33,414 nucleotides of DNA, taken from NCBI GenBank assembly GCA_034096865.1, contig JAWQFJ010000518.1, positions 15,001-48,414 of the forward strand, read 5' to 3'. A program made the position numbers and the translations under genes. Shown piece by piece: positions 1-10,164 of the stretch. Under the pieces are notes generated by a model, which did no database searches, was not told where the DNA came from, and saw nothing but the letters and a program-made list of their open reading frames with translations. The DNA comes from Theodoxus fluviatilis. Its lineage: Eukaryota > Mollusca > Gastropoda > Cycloneritida > Neritidae. Positions within the stretch are counted from its first letter, which is position 1, and each line of letters opens with the position of its first letter.

Positions 1-926
1 CACAGCATGAAAACTGGTTCACAGCATTCAAACTGGTTACCAGCATGAAAACTGGTTCACAGCATGAAAACTGGTTCACAGCATGAAAATTGGTTACCAG
101 CATGAAAACTGGTTTACAGCATGAAATGAAAACTGGTTCACAGCATGAAAACTGGTTACCAGCATGAAAACTGGTTACCAGCATGAAAACTGGTTCACAG
201 CATGAAAACTGGTTTACAGCATGAAAACTGGTTCACAGCATGAAAACTGTTTCACAGCATGAAAACTGGTTCACAGCATGAAAACTGGTTCACAGCATGA
301 AAACTGTTTCACAGCATGAAAACTGGTTCACAGCATGCAAACTGGTTACCAGCATGAAAACTGGTTACCAGCATGCAAACTGGTTCACAGCATGAAAACT
401 GGTTACCAGCATGAAAACTGGTTCACAGCATGCAAACTGGTTACCAGCATGAAAACTGGTTACCAGCATGAAAACTGGTTCACAGCATGCAAACTGGTTA
501 CCAGCATGAAAACTGGTTACCAGCATGCAAACTGGTTACCAGCATGAAAACTGGTTCACAGCATGAAAACTGGTTACCAGCATGAAAACTGATTATCAGC
601 ATGAAAACTGGTTCACAGCATGCAAACTGGTTACCAGCATGAAAACTGGTTACCAGCATGAAAACTGGTTCACAGCATGAAAACTGGTTACCAGCATGAA
701 AACTGGTTACCAGCATGAAAACTGGTTTACAGCATGAAAACTGGTTCACAGCATGAAAACTGGTTTACAGCATGAAAATTGGTTCACAGCATGAAAACTG
801 GTTCACAGCATGAAAACTGGTTCACAGCATGAAAACTGGTTCACAGCATGAAAACTGGTTCATAGCATGAAAACTGGTTCACAGCATGAAAACTGGTTCA
901 CAGCATGAAAACTGGTTCACAGCATG
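1..926. repeat. 19-bp minisatellite, about 48 units, runs off the left edge
   Basis: The unit is CAGCATGAAAACTGGTTCA, and its end varies (TTCAC, TTACC, TTTAC). A GAAAAC/GCAAAC variant is interspersed. Nearly every base from 1 to about 926 fits this period. A few units are irregular, for example an extra ATGAA near 121-128. Open frames on both strands here are period artefacts, because 19 is not a multiple of 3 and the unit has few stops. It lies downstream of the last RSK exon seen, presumably in an intron of that gene. Whether it includes a splice site of the next exon cannot be seen. Confidence 0.97.
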
Positions 927-1203
927 CAACCACCAGCCTCGGCCTTCACAGAGCCCTGGCCTGATCCAGTCTTTCTTTGCACATCCTTCCTCTCAGCGAG
1001 GGCAAAGCAGAGTCAATACAACAGGATCTTCAAACAAGATTGCAATAAATCTCAACGTTTGACACTTGGGGTTTTGGATTACTGTCTTAATTCATTCAAA
1101 ACGCAATGTTTTTAGCGAGTCTCATCTCTAGAATTGAAGGAAAATAGACATATTTAGACAAATCATATTTAAAAAAGCAATAGGATTAAGTCTGGTTCTC
1201 TGA

Positions 1204-1308
1204 ATTCCATTTTCCCTCCTTCCAACAAGGAAAATTATGCAAATGCCCCTTCCAACAAGGAAAATTATGCAAATGCCCCTTTCAACAAGGAAAATTATGC
1301 AAATGCAA
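1204..1308. repeat. Three 30-bp direct repeats, each with a perfect ATGCAAAT octamer
   Basis: The unit CTTCCAACAAGGAAAATTATGCAAATGC recurs three times at 30-bp spacing. Octamers start at 1237, 1267 and 1297. ATGCAAAT is the classical POU/Oct-factor binding sequence. Whether it is used here is unknown. Confidence 0.85.
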
Positions 1309-1781
1309 AGCGTCATATGAAAATACACATCGTCAACGACTCTATTCAGCGAGTAGAATCATATGATGCTATGCATTGCAAATGAGGTTAAAAAAAACAA
1401 CTCATAAGCTGTCACAAGGATGCCAAGTTGGACGCTGCATGAAAAAAAAACTGCACCCACATGCACGGTGGTCCACTGCGTCTTCCCATCAGGAGTAATA
1501 GTAATACTGGGTACCTGCTAGGGCACTGGAGGTATTCTACTGTGATCAACTCTTACAGTTACATGCAATGTTTGCCGTTTCTGCACCAAAAAAGTGTCAA
1601 ATTTGACCAACTCTTTTTTCTTCTTCATAACTAGTCAATCTTTCCACAAGATATACTTGTTGTTTGAAAGCTCAAATTCCAGGCTGCATAAATGAAGTGT
1701 GAGCAAGTCTCACACAAGACTTGTCTCCAGGGAGCCAAGATGGCGGCAACGTTTGACTGCGCATACACGCTGTCTAAGGAT
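1309..1781. other. Non-repetitive stretch, nothing recognised
   Basis: Single-copy looking AT-rich DNA with short A and T runs. No exon of the kinase and no transposon end was found. The piece 927-1203 is similarly blank. Confidence 0.5.
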
Positions 1782-1903
1782 GCGTTTGTTAGGCGTAGAA
1801 TCTTGAGACAATCTCAAGGGCTAGGCATTGCCTACGTTTCTCACTCATTAGCCGTAGGTGCGTCTCGCTCGCCCTCGAGGTGAGCCACTTGTCTAACAAA
1901 CGC
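1782..1903. repeat. Short inverted repeat (11-bp arms)
   Basis: GCGTTTGTTAG at 1782-1792 is matched by its reverse complement CTAACAAACGC at 1893-1903. About 100 nt of comparatively GC-rich sequence lies between them. It could be a small MITE remnant or chance. No flanking duplication was identified. Confidence 0.4.
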
Positions 1904-1992
1904 GCCACAAGTAATCTTCATGTCTGCTGACATCTGTCTTCAGATGCTGGGATAGTGCATTAATCACAAGGCCCAGCGATTAGCAGGTATAG

Positions 1993-2384
1993 CAAAGAAC
2001 ATAGACATAAAGAAGCGTCACTCCGCAATTTTACGCAGGACGAGATTTAGCCGGCGGTTTGCGTGAGTTGCGTCCCTTGTTTTTGGTTGGATGGCAGGCG
2101 AAATCAATGCTTGGAGCGATTATGCTCTAGCTACCGATTTTATGAGCCAGTGAGTCTCTCAAATTGACAATAAACTGATGACTGCTCTAGTGTTTAAACT
2201 GCCAAGACTGAACCGACAGGCAAATAAAGACAAGTTCTTTCATCCAACCGAAAACAAGGGAAGTAAGCAAAAATTACTCAGTGACTGCGACGTAAAAAAT
2301 ACCTGTGACGTAAGCAAAATCTCGACCTGCTTTTTTTACTATACAAGATACAGGAGTGACGCTTCTTTATGTCTATGTTCTTTG
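1993..2384. mobile_element. Foldback MITE with perfect 32-bp terminal inverted repeats
   Basis: Positions 1993-2024 (starting CAAAGAACATAGACATAAAG) are the exact reverse complement of 2353-2384. Homology between the arms continues inward imperfectly. For example, CCCTTGTTTTTGGTTGGATG near 2077-2096 matches the reverse complement of a segment around 2240-2262, and a shared AAATCTCG/CCTGC block follows the outer arm. The element is about 392 bp with no convincing transposase frame, so it is non-autonomous. No clear target-site duplication was seen, and the superfamily is undetermined. It sits about 110 bp downstream of an RSK exon. Confidence 0.85.
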
Positions 2385-2491
2385 GGTAAAGCTTGGAGCA
2401 TTTTGAGACCTAAATTTGGTGAGAAGTAGAGAGATGCACTGGCCGCATTCTCCATGACACTTTCTGAGCAAAGAAAGAGTATGGTACTCAC

Positions 2492-2542
2492 CTCCTTGAG
2501 TTCATATTCATCTGTGTAGGGAATCCCCTTCACACCGGGTAG
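2492..2542 (-). CDS. RPS6KA: RSK exon: linker end and start of the C-terminal kinase domain
   Basis: This 51-bp exon (17 codons, phase 0 at both ends) reads LPGVKGIPYTDEYELKE. The acceptor is CTGTTCCAG and the donor is GAG|GTGAGT. It is residues 368-384 of the 384 that can be assembled in this window. In RSK proteins the segment (F/Y)TD.YE(V/L)KE directly precedes the glycine loop of the C-terminal, CaMK-like kinase domain. Here the loop should start the next exon, which is not in the window. The phase continuity with the preceding exon and the family match make this secure despite its small size. Confidence 0.93.
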
Positions 2543-2861
2543 CTGGAACAGAAACACCAAGGTTTACTGTCACATGATGTTTGAGAAAATTTATGGATGA
2601 TTTGCCCATAATACGTGAATCCTCTGATTCCACTCTCACTCTTCATCAGCAACTTTAAACGTTATTGTTATATATAATTTTAACTTTAATGATGGGAAAA
2701 TGAGAAAAGTCACACCTACATGTACAAGAATAATACCCATATGCCTGTGTTTTTAAATTTTTTTTTTTTTAAATCCTGTCTGTTGTGTGTGCCCCTTTGT
2801 ATTCGTCTGTCAGTCTGACATTTGTGTAAATGCATATATGCATTTTTATGGACAAAGTGCA

Positions 2862-2872
2862 CATGTGTTTGA

Positions 2873-2903
<31 letters not shown>

Positions 2904-3230
2904 AGAGTGTGTGTGTGTCTGTGTGAGACAGAGCACGTGTGTACGTGAACTCATATGCATGAACTCTTGAGAGTGCATGAGCTTGTGTGTATGCCAGTGT
3001 GTGTGCATGTATGTTAGTGTGTGCGTGTATGTGCATGATTGTAAGTGTGTGGGTGTGTGCATGATTGTGTGTGTACATCTGTGTGTATGTGTGTGTGTGC
3101 ATGCATGCATGTGTGCATATACAAGTGCATGTGTGAGGATCTGTTTATTCCTGTGCATATGTGCATGTGCATGTGTATGCACATGCCTGTGTGTACAACC
3201 ACACACAAGCATGCCCGCATCATGCAGGCC
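2862..3230. repeat. GT-rich microsatellite with interspersed variants
   Basis: Impure (GT)n with GTGCATG and GTATGT interruptions. It lies within the intron 2543-3236 and ends close to the donor of the upstream exon. Long Cys/Val or His/Thr reading frames over it are artefacts. A poly-T run lies at about 2758-2771. Confidence 0.95.
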
Positions 3231-3236
3231 ACTGAC

Positions 3237-3364
3237 CTTGGCCAGTGAAATCTCGTTGTCCAGGGGGTTGGGGTCAGACAGGTCTCCAAGCAGGGCCGGT
3301 GCCACGAAGCTGAAGCCACGGAACAGCTCATGGGCTGTGGCACTTGGCGGAATGCCGGGGGAGT
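3237..3364 (-). CDS. RPS6KA: RSK exon: turn motif, hydrophobic motif and linker
   Basis: This 128-bp exon starts in phase 1 (completing a split Asp) after TTGCAG and ends AAG|GTCAGT in phase 0. It encodes SPGIPPSATAHELFRGFSFV and then an acidic linker (PALLGDLSDPNPLDNEISLAK). SPGIPPSA..H.LFRGFSFVA is diagnostic of RSK rather than p70S6K or MSK. The Ser in D-SPG (residue 326 of the partial protein) corresponds to the turn-motif/linker phosphosite. The Ser in FRGFSF (residue 343) corresponds to the hydrophobic-motif site that is phosphorylated by the C-terminal kinase domain and recruits PDK1. These roles come from knowledge of the family. The motifs are read directly. Confidence 0.97.
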
Positions 3365-3585
3365 CTGCAAGGAAAGGCACCAAGTTATCTTCTTGTACAC
3401 TGTTGCATGATGCTCCCTGTGGTTTCACGGTCAAGTTGTTCCAGTCTTATGAGTTGGAGATGTGTAGTTTTACTTTCAAGTATTACATCGATGTACAGGT
3501 ACAGACTCATTGATGTTACAGTATTGCCACAATGATTCATCATCATAAGAGGTTGAATGTTGACCTGATTTAACTTATAAACACA
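3365..3585. other. Intron start, no further feature
   Basis: Intron sequence directly upstream (minus strand) of the turn-motif exon. It includes a C/T-rich acceptor tract ending TTGCAG at 3370-3365. Nothing else was recognised. Confidence 0.5.
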
Positions 3586-3675
3586 TGCACACAGACACAC
3601 ATACACATATATGCACACACGCATACACATCCATCTGCACAAAATGCGCACAAGCATTCAGTATGTACTCATCTT

Positions 3676-3763
<88 letters not shown>

Positions 3764-3896
3764 TACAAATCTAACAATTGTCATCAGAGCAAAATTGTAC
3801 TTGGGGAAAAGAACTAACACACACAGACACACACAGGCACACACGCACACACACACACACACACACAGAGAGACACACATACACACACACACACAA
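3586..3896. repeat. Compound CA / TC / CA microsatellite
   Basis: CA-rich sequence is followed by an almost pure (TC)n run at about 3677-3742, then (AC)n, then a unique piece, then another CA/GA-rich run at 3817-3896. The purine/pyrimidine asymmetry of the TC run (about 66 bp) could form H-DNA. No coding potential. Confidence 0.95.
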
Positions 3897-5447
3897 AATG
3901 ATAATGCAAGTTACAAATGTTATGACAAACAAAAACTTGATCTGGAAAAATTATCTGCAAAACCACTTACTAATATTACATGATGTTGGCACAAATTTCA
4001 AGGAAACATTTGAAATCTTTTTTATCCCAAGTATTTTGTACCTTCATATTGATAGCTGCCGATATGTTTTTGTCAATCTGCAATCTTTTTATTTTCATTG
4101 TACAAGTATATCTGAAGTAGTACACCAGATCTCTCATGGGTTGTGCATTTGAAGATATCTACTGACAGTATTATCCAGGATGTCACATACTTGATCAGTG
4201 CACAGAATAATCTCAATTAGATACCAAAGCAAAGCAAGGGTTAAAATACATGAATATTTACTGGCATAAATTCATCAGCCCATGAGGAGCATGGAGCAAT
4301 CCACACAGCCAAGGCAGCAAGGTTAGACCACAACAGCTGGCAGCTGACATCAACAATAACAGCTTTACAAAGCATCAAACGCTTCAGAGGAGACTTCCTC
4401 TTCTACAGATCAAATGGACAACAACGTGACATACGTTTCTCCAAATCACAAACCGTTGCAGCTTAGAGCCTCAAAGTTCACACTCCAGTATTCCAGTATG
4501 AATATAAACCTCAGGCAGTGTCAAAAATCTCTAGTCTAGGTTAGTCAGGCACAACATTCTCCATGCAGTGCTACTCTAGCTGTCTTCTAGTCTAGCTCTA
4601 GAAGAATTCCATGGCAGATCTACAATAAGTATGCAACTAAAAAGGCATGCTGAAAAACTGACAAAAAGTTATGAAAAAGGGTGGGCAAACAGTTTTCCTC
4701 CCTCTCAACATCATCACAGGCTGTCCCAAACACCGTAATCCACATACTCTAATCATCGATTCAAATCATAATTCTAATAGGAAACCCAAAAGAGCATCAC
4801 ATAAAACACTGCAGTTACTCTTTCCATTTTCCTCATCATTTACTGATAACTTTTTCTCTTCAGGTTTTATTATCATTCAAAATAACTACTGTCATGCTTT
4901 ACTCTGCCGATGGCACTTTTACTTCAGAAATGTCTGAACTTTGATCTTGCAGATCATGCAACAGCTCATTATAATGCTTTCTCTAAGTTTCCACACAACT
5001 TCTGATGAATGATATAATCTTGTACTGTCCACATTGCAACAAACCTATGTGTCTTTTTCATGGCATAACTTATTGCTGATAATTTGCAAACATTACATGG
5101 ATAAAGGCAGTATATTTGGGCCCAGTGGTTTACTGAGAGCTATTTTATTTAAAAGAAACATGATCTTCAATGTCTCACTGGGATTTCATTAATACAGGTT
5201 CCTGGTCCCCTACAGATTCACAGATCCACACAATTACAGCAAAAATGCTGGTCAAGACAATTGAAAGAGGCTTAACTTTGCTTAAGGCATCACATAATCA
5301 TTGAAGTTTTGTATTCCCTGGTTGCTAAGTTTATCAAATTCATTGTTCTGTTTTCTTTCATACCGACCTACTGGAATCAGCTTTCAAAGTCCAACAACAA
5401 GGGAATTTCACCTGGTGAAGGGGGACAGATAGGTCCAAGTCACATGA
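3897..5447. other. Intronic sequence, nothing recognised
   Basis: About 1.5 kb of AT-rich, non-repetitive sequence inside the RSK intron between the exons at 3237-3364 and 8699-8866. No splice-bounded kinase segment, transposon terminus or RNA gene was seen. Confidence 0.5.
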
Positions 5448-5532
5448 CTTGTGTGAGTGTGTTTGTGTGTGTGTGCATGTGCTCATCTGTGTGTGTGTGT
5501 TTGTGTGTTTTCGTGCTTTGTATGTGCGAGTG
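5448..5532. repeat. GT-rich microsatellite
   Basis: Interrupted (GT)n tract of about 85 bp within the same intron. Confidence 0.9.
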
Positions 5533-5672
5533 ACTGTGTAAGAATGTGTCCGAGACTGGCCAATTGGGCATTCCTTCCTTGACAGCTCTATCCAATACTG
5601 ATCTTTACAAGGAACAACTTTTTCTAATAAAGTGGTTACTGTAACATGAAACAAGAAGGGCAAAGCCCATAC

Positions 5673-6506
5673 GACTCACATGCTTGACCTTGACCTTTAT
5701 ATGACCTTGACCTTCAGGTGACCTTCAAGGTCAAGGTCAAACAACTAAACCTACCAATGACATCATATACAAAGAAATGCTTTACACATTTTTCCTACCA
5801 AAATACATGTGACCTTGACCCAAGGTCAAGGTCATCCAAGGTCATGCAACACAAAGCTGTTAATTCAAGACATAGGAAGCACAATGGTGCTTATTGGCAC
5901 TTTCTACCATGAGATATAGTCACTTTTAGTGGTTCACTACCCCATTTTGGTCACATTTCATAAGGGTCAAAGTGACCTTGACCTTGATGATATGTGACCA
6001 AATGTGTCTCATGATGAAAGTATAACATGTGCCCCACATAATTATTAAGTTTGAAACAGTTATCTTCCATAGTTCAGGGTCAAGGTCACTTCAAAATATG
6101 TATACAATCCAACTTTGAAGAGCTCCTGTGACCTTGACCTTGAAGCAAGGTCAACCAAACTGGTATCAAAAGATAGGGCTTGCTTTGACCTATATACCAC
6201 TTGTAGCTAAGGTCGCCATTCTCAATAACGTGGGAGAAAATTGGGAAAATGTGAAAAATGACTGTTTTTGAGACCACATTTATGGCTCCTGTGACCTTGA
6301 CCTTGAAGCAAGGTCAAGTCACTATGTATGTTTTTTGAGGCCTTGTCATCATACACCATCATGCCACATTTGGTGTTGATAGACTTAATAGTCTCCGAGA
6401 AAAATCCAACGTTTAAGTTTTTTACGGACGCCCGGACGGACGCCCGGACGGACGGACGGACGACACGGCTCAGTACATAGACTCACTTTTGCTTCGCATG
6501 TGAGTC
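5673..6506. mobile_element. Non-autonomous interspersed element rich in TGACCTTGACC / GGTCAAGGTCA
   Basis: The stretch begins GACTCACATGC (5673) and ends with the inverted copy GCATGTGAGTC (to 6506), about 834 bp. About 20 copies of TGACCTT or AAGGTCA lie inside, many as the overlapping pair TGACCTTGACCTT or its complement. A block starting GCTCCTGTGACCTTGACC is repeated at 6122 and 6285. The right end carries a (CGGACGGACGCC)-type run at 6425-6463. There is no transposase frame. GGGCAAAGCCC just outside the left end (5658-5668) may belong to it. Repeats of this style are, to my knowledge, common in mollusc genomes. Family and mechanism are not established. Confidence 0.7.
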
Positions 6507-8698
6507 AAAAAAGGGGTTGGTAGGAAGGCCTGATCTTTCTTTTTTTTATGATTAGATTGAAACTGTGCACATTTGCGTGTGTATGTAGGTGTATGTATTA
6601 AGAAATATCATGCATAAATTTATCTTTCTCTGAAAACTCTTTTTTTTAAAAGATGAAATAGTGTTCATAGGGAAGATGAGACACCATGCAGTTTTTTGCT
6701 TACCTTCGACTCCATGATCGGAATAAAAGTTAAGGGTCGGTAGGAAAAATTAGGGTCAGTTCGGTTACTGTAACCACAACTTGTGTGTGTGGCCTGGGTC
6801 TCTTGCATTCATGTACATAACCTACTTCAGCACTATCGGGCACCATTAATAACTGTCATTCATCCATACTTTATTCCATTTCTCACAAACATGATTTTGC
6901 CAATATTTTTTTCTTCAAGAGAATATGTTATAATGAGACACAGAGTTCTGCTGAACTGTAAGCTCCACATCAAGCACACTGACAGCTACACAGTAGCCCA
7001 GATTCCCCATTCAGCAAAATCCAACATAGCCAGTTTTCCTCTCCCCATATCCAAAAAAGCAGGCATGAAAGATAATTATGAACATTCCAAAATGGACACA
7101 CTACTAGGCATAGACAACAGTGGAAAAAACCCCCACAGAGGTTCCACAGCGAAGCTGGAGAAAATATGTTATAGTCATGATCCCAAAAATGTGAAAAAAA
7201 GTGAGACAGGGAAAAAAACCAGTGGGTACATCAGCTGCGGTACAATATCCAGAGCATACAAATAGAGTGGAGAAAACAAATGTAATAAACGCCTCCTTAG
7301 CAAGCACTGCCGGGAGGTTTTTCCACAACATCGAGAGAGAAATGGTGACAGTGCCGCTGCCGTCTCACTACAGATGTACAGCCAGATATGGAGGGATGAA
7401 GTCTTTGTACAGAGTGGCACTGCACATACAGCAACAGCGTTCAGTCTCCGACTGCCATGGCGCCAGTCTCCACTTAGCGACTTCAGACTCGCAGGAGTTT
7501 AGCCTTTACCCTCTCACTCTCAGGGCAGATTCCAACAGTTCTCTGCTGTTCTTTGATTGCTTCAAATGCATTTCATTGGTCCTTTTTTTCTTTTACAATC
7601 CCCTCCATAAGTCAATCGGTCTGAATACAACTACCTCACCCTCTGTGCAAATTCCATCAGTGCTCATCTCTTGCTTTACTTCAAAGACATTTATATAATC
7701 CAAATTGAATTTGAATTCAATCAATAAGTCATCCAGTGGAAATACAATGGAAGATAAAAACTTGACATGATGGCTGACATTTTCTGCAAGCTGAGGAAAC
7801 AACTGCTAGAAATTTCAAGGACATCAATGGAAAGCTTTCCCCGAGAAAAGACTGCATCAGGCAAAATTGTTATTTCTTTTGTTTTTTATTCAAGAAGTTC
7901 TTGACGAGTACTCTACAACTTGACAACCAATGAATACTAACTTTTTCCAGCTCATTAAGTTCCTAGCACTTGAATGAGCTTTTCATGACTTGATGATTGA
8001 GCTATTAGCAGTTTCATATCATTTCTAAAATATTTAAACACCAGAAAATATTGAATCACAAAGTATCAGGAATCAGTTTTGTAACTGAATCCTTGTTACT
8101 AAAGGTTTGTTTTGGCTCGTTTTGGTTTTTATTATTTCAAAATGTCCCTAAGCAAAAAGTTTGAAAAAGATTTCCAAAAATATGTTACATATAAATTAAT
8201 TTCTAGAAATAGGTTACTTAAAATTAATGGCAACCAAAGGAAGCATTACAAACTTTTCCTTCTTTGACCATCTTGTCCCAGGACTGCCCACACCGGCATA
8301 TCCACTACAGCTTACACCCACATTCAGAACAGACCTACTGTCCACTGTCCATACTGACAGCAGGCTACACCATGGCAGTATAACTGGACAAGACAGCTAG
8401 CCACTGCCCCATACACCCACACACACATGCATGCTGGGCCGAGAGAGACAGCAGGAGGGAGAAGGGAGGGCAACTGTTGGTCGAAGCAGAGGGGGCCAAA
8501 TCCGGCCACACTGGGGGGCGCAGAGCGGGCCGTCCTCGCTGCGGGCACCATGCTACGAGAGCGGGCGCTGGCGAAGCACGACACCTAGAGAGTGAGTACA
8601 ATGATGAGCACATCGAGGGTGCAGGCCCGACCAGCCATCCTGGGTCGGCCTGCTCCGCATGCTTAGTACAGAATGGGCACCAGTACCGAGGGGTGTAC
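6507..8698. other. Intronic sequence, nothing firmly recognised
   Basis: About 2.2 kb. Overlapping open frames on both strands around 7104-7698 have no recognisable motif and no splice-site support. A GGTCGGTAGGAAAAATTAGGG-like segment at 6733-6770 may be the edge of another interspersed repeat. It is faintly echoed by GGTTGGTAGGAAGG at 6515-6528. The part just left of the next exon (8398-8690) is GC-rich but not assignable. Confidence 0.4.
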
Positions 8699-8866
8699 CT
8701 TTGGGCGTACGCATGGTGAATTCCTGGTCAAAGTAAAACGCCTCATCAGTGGGCACCACCGCTGGCTTGAAGGGCGGCATGATGGTGCGCTGGTACAGCT
8801 TTACCCAGTCAATGTTGCAGAAGAAGGGGTGCTTTTTCAGGTCCTCCACACCGTTGGGGCCAGATC
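8699..8866 (-). CDS. RPS6KA: RSK exon: end of N-terminal kinase domain and AGC C-tail
   Basis: This 168-bp exon enters in phase 1 (second part of a split Gly) after TTTCAG and leaves in phase 1 at AAAG|GTACAC. It encodes SGPNGVEDLKKHPFFCNIDW, then VKLYQRTIMPPFKPAVVPTD and EAFYFDQEFTMRTPK (residues 270-324). HPFF..IDW.KL..R...PPFKP is the canonical last helix and start of the C-terminal extension of AGC kinases. DQEFT...TPK leads directly into the DSPGIPPSA turn motif of the next exon. The donor GTACAC is a weaker match than the others in the gene. Confidence 0.96.
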
Positions 8867-9068
8867 CTGAAACGGACGATGAGGTGGTTCATCTACCTGT
8901 TACTAATGATAGTTCTTCCATAAAACTTACTTAAATACTTTCAAAGTGACAAACTTCATTCAATTTTTCCCCTCTTTGTACCTGAAGTCTGCTTAGGACC
9001 CCCTTCTGAACCGACGGTTTAGGAGGAGTAGAGAACACTGCCTGACATTTCTGCTGCTCCAGCAACTA

Positions 9069-10164
9069 CAGTGGAACCTGCGAATAGCGAACCTCTAAAT
9101 AGCACCACACCTCGCTATTGCACTAGGTCACGGCCGGCACGGATTGATTTCTTAAGAAAATTACCTCTGAATAGCACCAAACCTCGCAATTGCGATTAGC
9201 GATACCCCTCTTCCGGTCCCAACCGCGGTTTTTACCTGCAAATAGCACCACTTTGACTCAATAAAAGTGACATCTGATCTTTCTTTCATAGCGATTTGAA
9301 CAAAATCCTCATCGTCCTGCTGCGACGCCATTGCAATTTAGCGTTGAAATCGCCCGCTTGCCACATGTGTAAACAAAGTCTGGCAGTGCCTTATCCTCTT
9401 CAAATTCAGAGACACAGACGATCTACAATGTTCCTCACTATCTTATAAGAGAACTAGACTACCTCGCCTGCTTAAGAGCCCCTCACAACACACACAAGAA
9501 ATTAATATGAACATTTTACAGTGGCAAAATGGCTACAGCAAAGAGAAAAGCGCTCACACTGGAACAGCGGATGGAGGTGTTGAAGAAATTAGACAGTGGT
9601 ATGACATTGAAGGATGTGGCCAAACACTATGGTGTCGGAATGACCCAAATCCAATCGGTCAAGAGGAAACGAGAGGAGGTGAAACAGTTATGGGAAGATG
9701 GTGGCCGAGGAAGCTCTGGAACAGGTGAAGAAGCTCATCACCTTTGCCACTGTGAAGGGGGACAATGGTGTGGTGGAACAAGCCATGAAACTGAAGAGTT
9801 CTGTGGAAGATATCCGTATCAAGGAAAAATCCAAAGCCACCCAGAAGACCATCAGTGACTTTTTCTTACCCATCTAATGCAGATCTCCATAGTCTTTTTG
9901 CCAAACTATTTGTAACTTCACTGAAGTGTGTATAAAATAAAATAATGAATGATTTTAACAATTGTTCTGTGTCCCTTTCTATTTATTTTCTCATTTCTTC
10001 TTCTATACATGTACATGTACTACATGTATCCACATTTTCATGTGAGTGCTTCGAAATGTGTCCTTGACCATGAGAATTGTTGAACCTCCAAAAAGCACCA
10101 TACCTCGGAATAGCACCACTTTTTGTTTGGTCCCTAGGGGTGGTGCTATTCGCAGGTTCTACTG
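9069..10164 (+). mobile_element. Tigger/pogo-type DNA transposon, internally deleted (copy 1)
   Basis: The element is 1,096 bp and is flanked by TA on both sides (9067-9068 and 10165-10166). The left end CAGTGGAACCTGCGAATAGC matches the reverse complement of the right end with one mismatch. Sub-terminal repeats of the type ACCTC(N)2AATAGCACCA occur several times near both ends. TA duplication, CAGT-starting ends and an encoded CENP-B-like DNA-binding domain together indicate the pogo/Tigger branch of Tc1/mariner. Autonomous members are about 2-2.5 kb, so about half is missing. It is inserted in the RSK intron between the exons at 8699-8866 and 10902-10990. Confidence 0.9.
9529..9877 (+). pseudogene. 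Tigger transposase remnant: CENP-B-like HTH joined out of frame to the C-terminal tail
   Basis: An ATG in good context (CAAAATGG) opens MATAKRKALTLEQRMEVLKK, followed by LDSGMTLKDVAKHYGVGMTQ and a basic SVKRKREEVKQLW. This is the N-terminal CENP-B/psq helix-turn-helix of pogo-type transposases (about 60 residues). After about 9703 the homologous frame shifts by +1. From 9704 to the stop at 9875-9877, frame 2 reads EALEQVKKLITFATVKGDNG and later KATQKTISDFFLPI, which resembles the usual (Q)TTI.DFF tail of Tigger/jerky proteins. The central second DNA-binding helix-turn-helix and the whole DDE/D catalytic domain are absent. Frame 1 as it stands ends at 9858 after an unrelated tail. AATAAA signals follow at about 9936. 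No catalysis is possible. A DNA-binding fragment could still be made. Confidence 0.85.

Noticed and set aside
335..749. Small repeat proteins (GYQHENW / CCEPVFML repeats) in the 19-bp array
   Set aside because: These are frame artefacts of a 19-bp unit. They are open on both strands with no start context or flanking gene structure.
2716..3983. His/Thr-, Cys/Val- and Ser/Leu-rich open frames
   Set aside because: These are translations of CA/GT and TC microsatellites. The same applies at 23471-23980, 24425-24721 and 28702-29865.
7104..7698. Opposed frames of 75-165 codons in the RSK intron
   Set aside because: No motif, no splice-site support and a composition like the intron around them. Not reported as genes.
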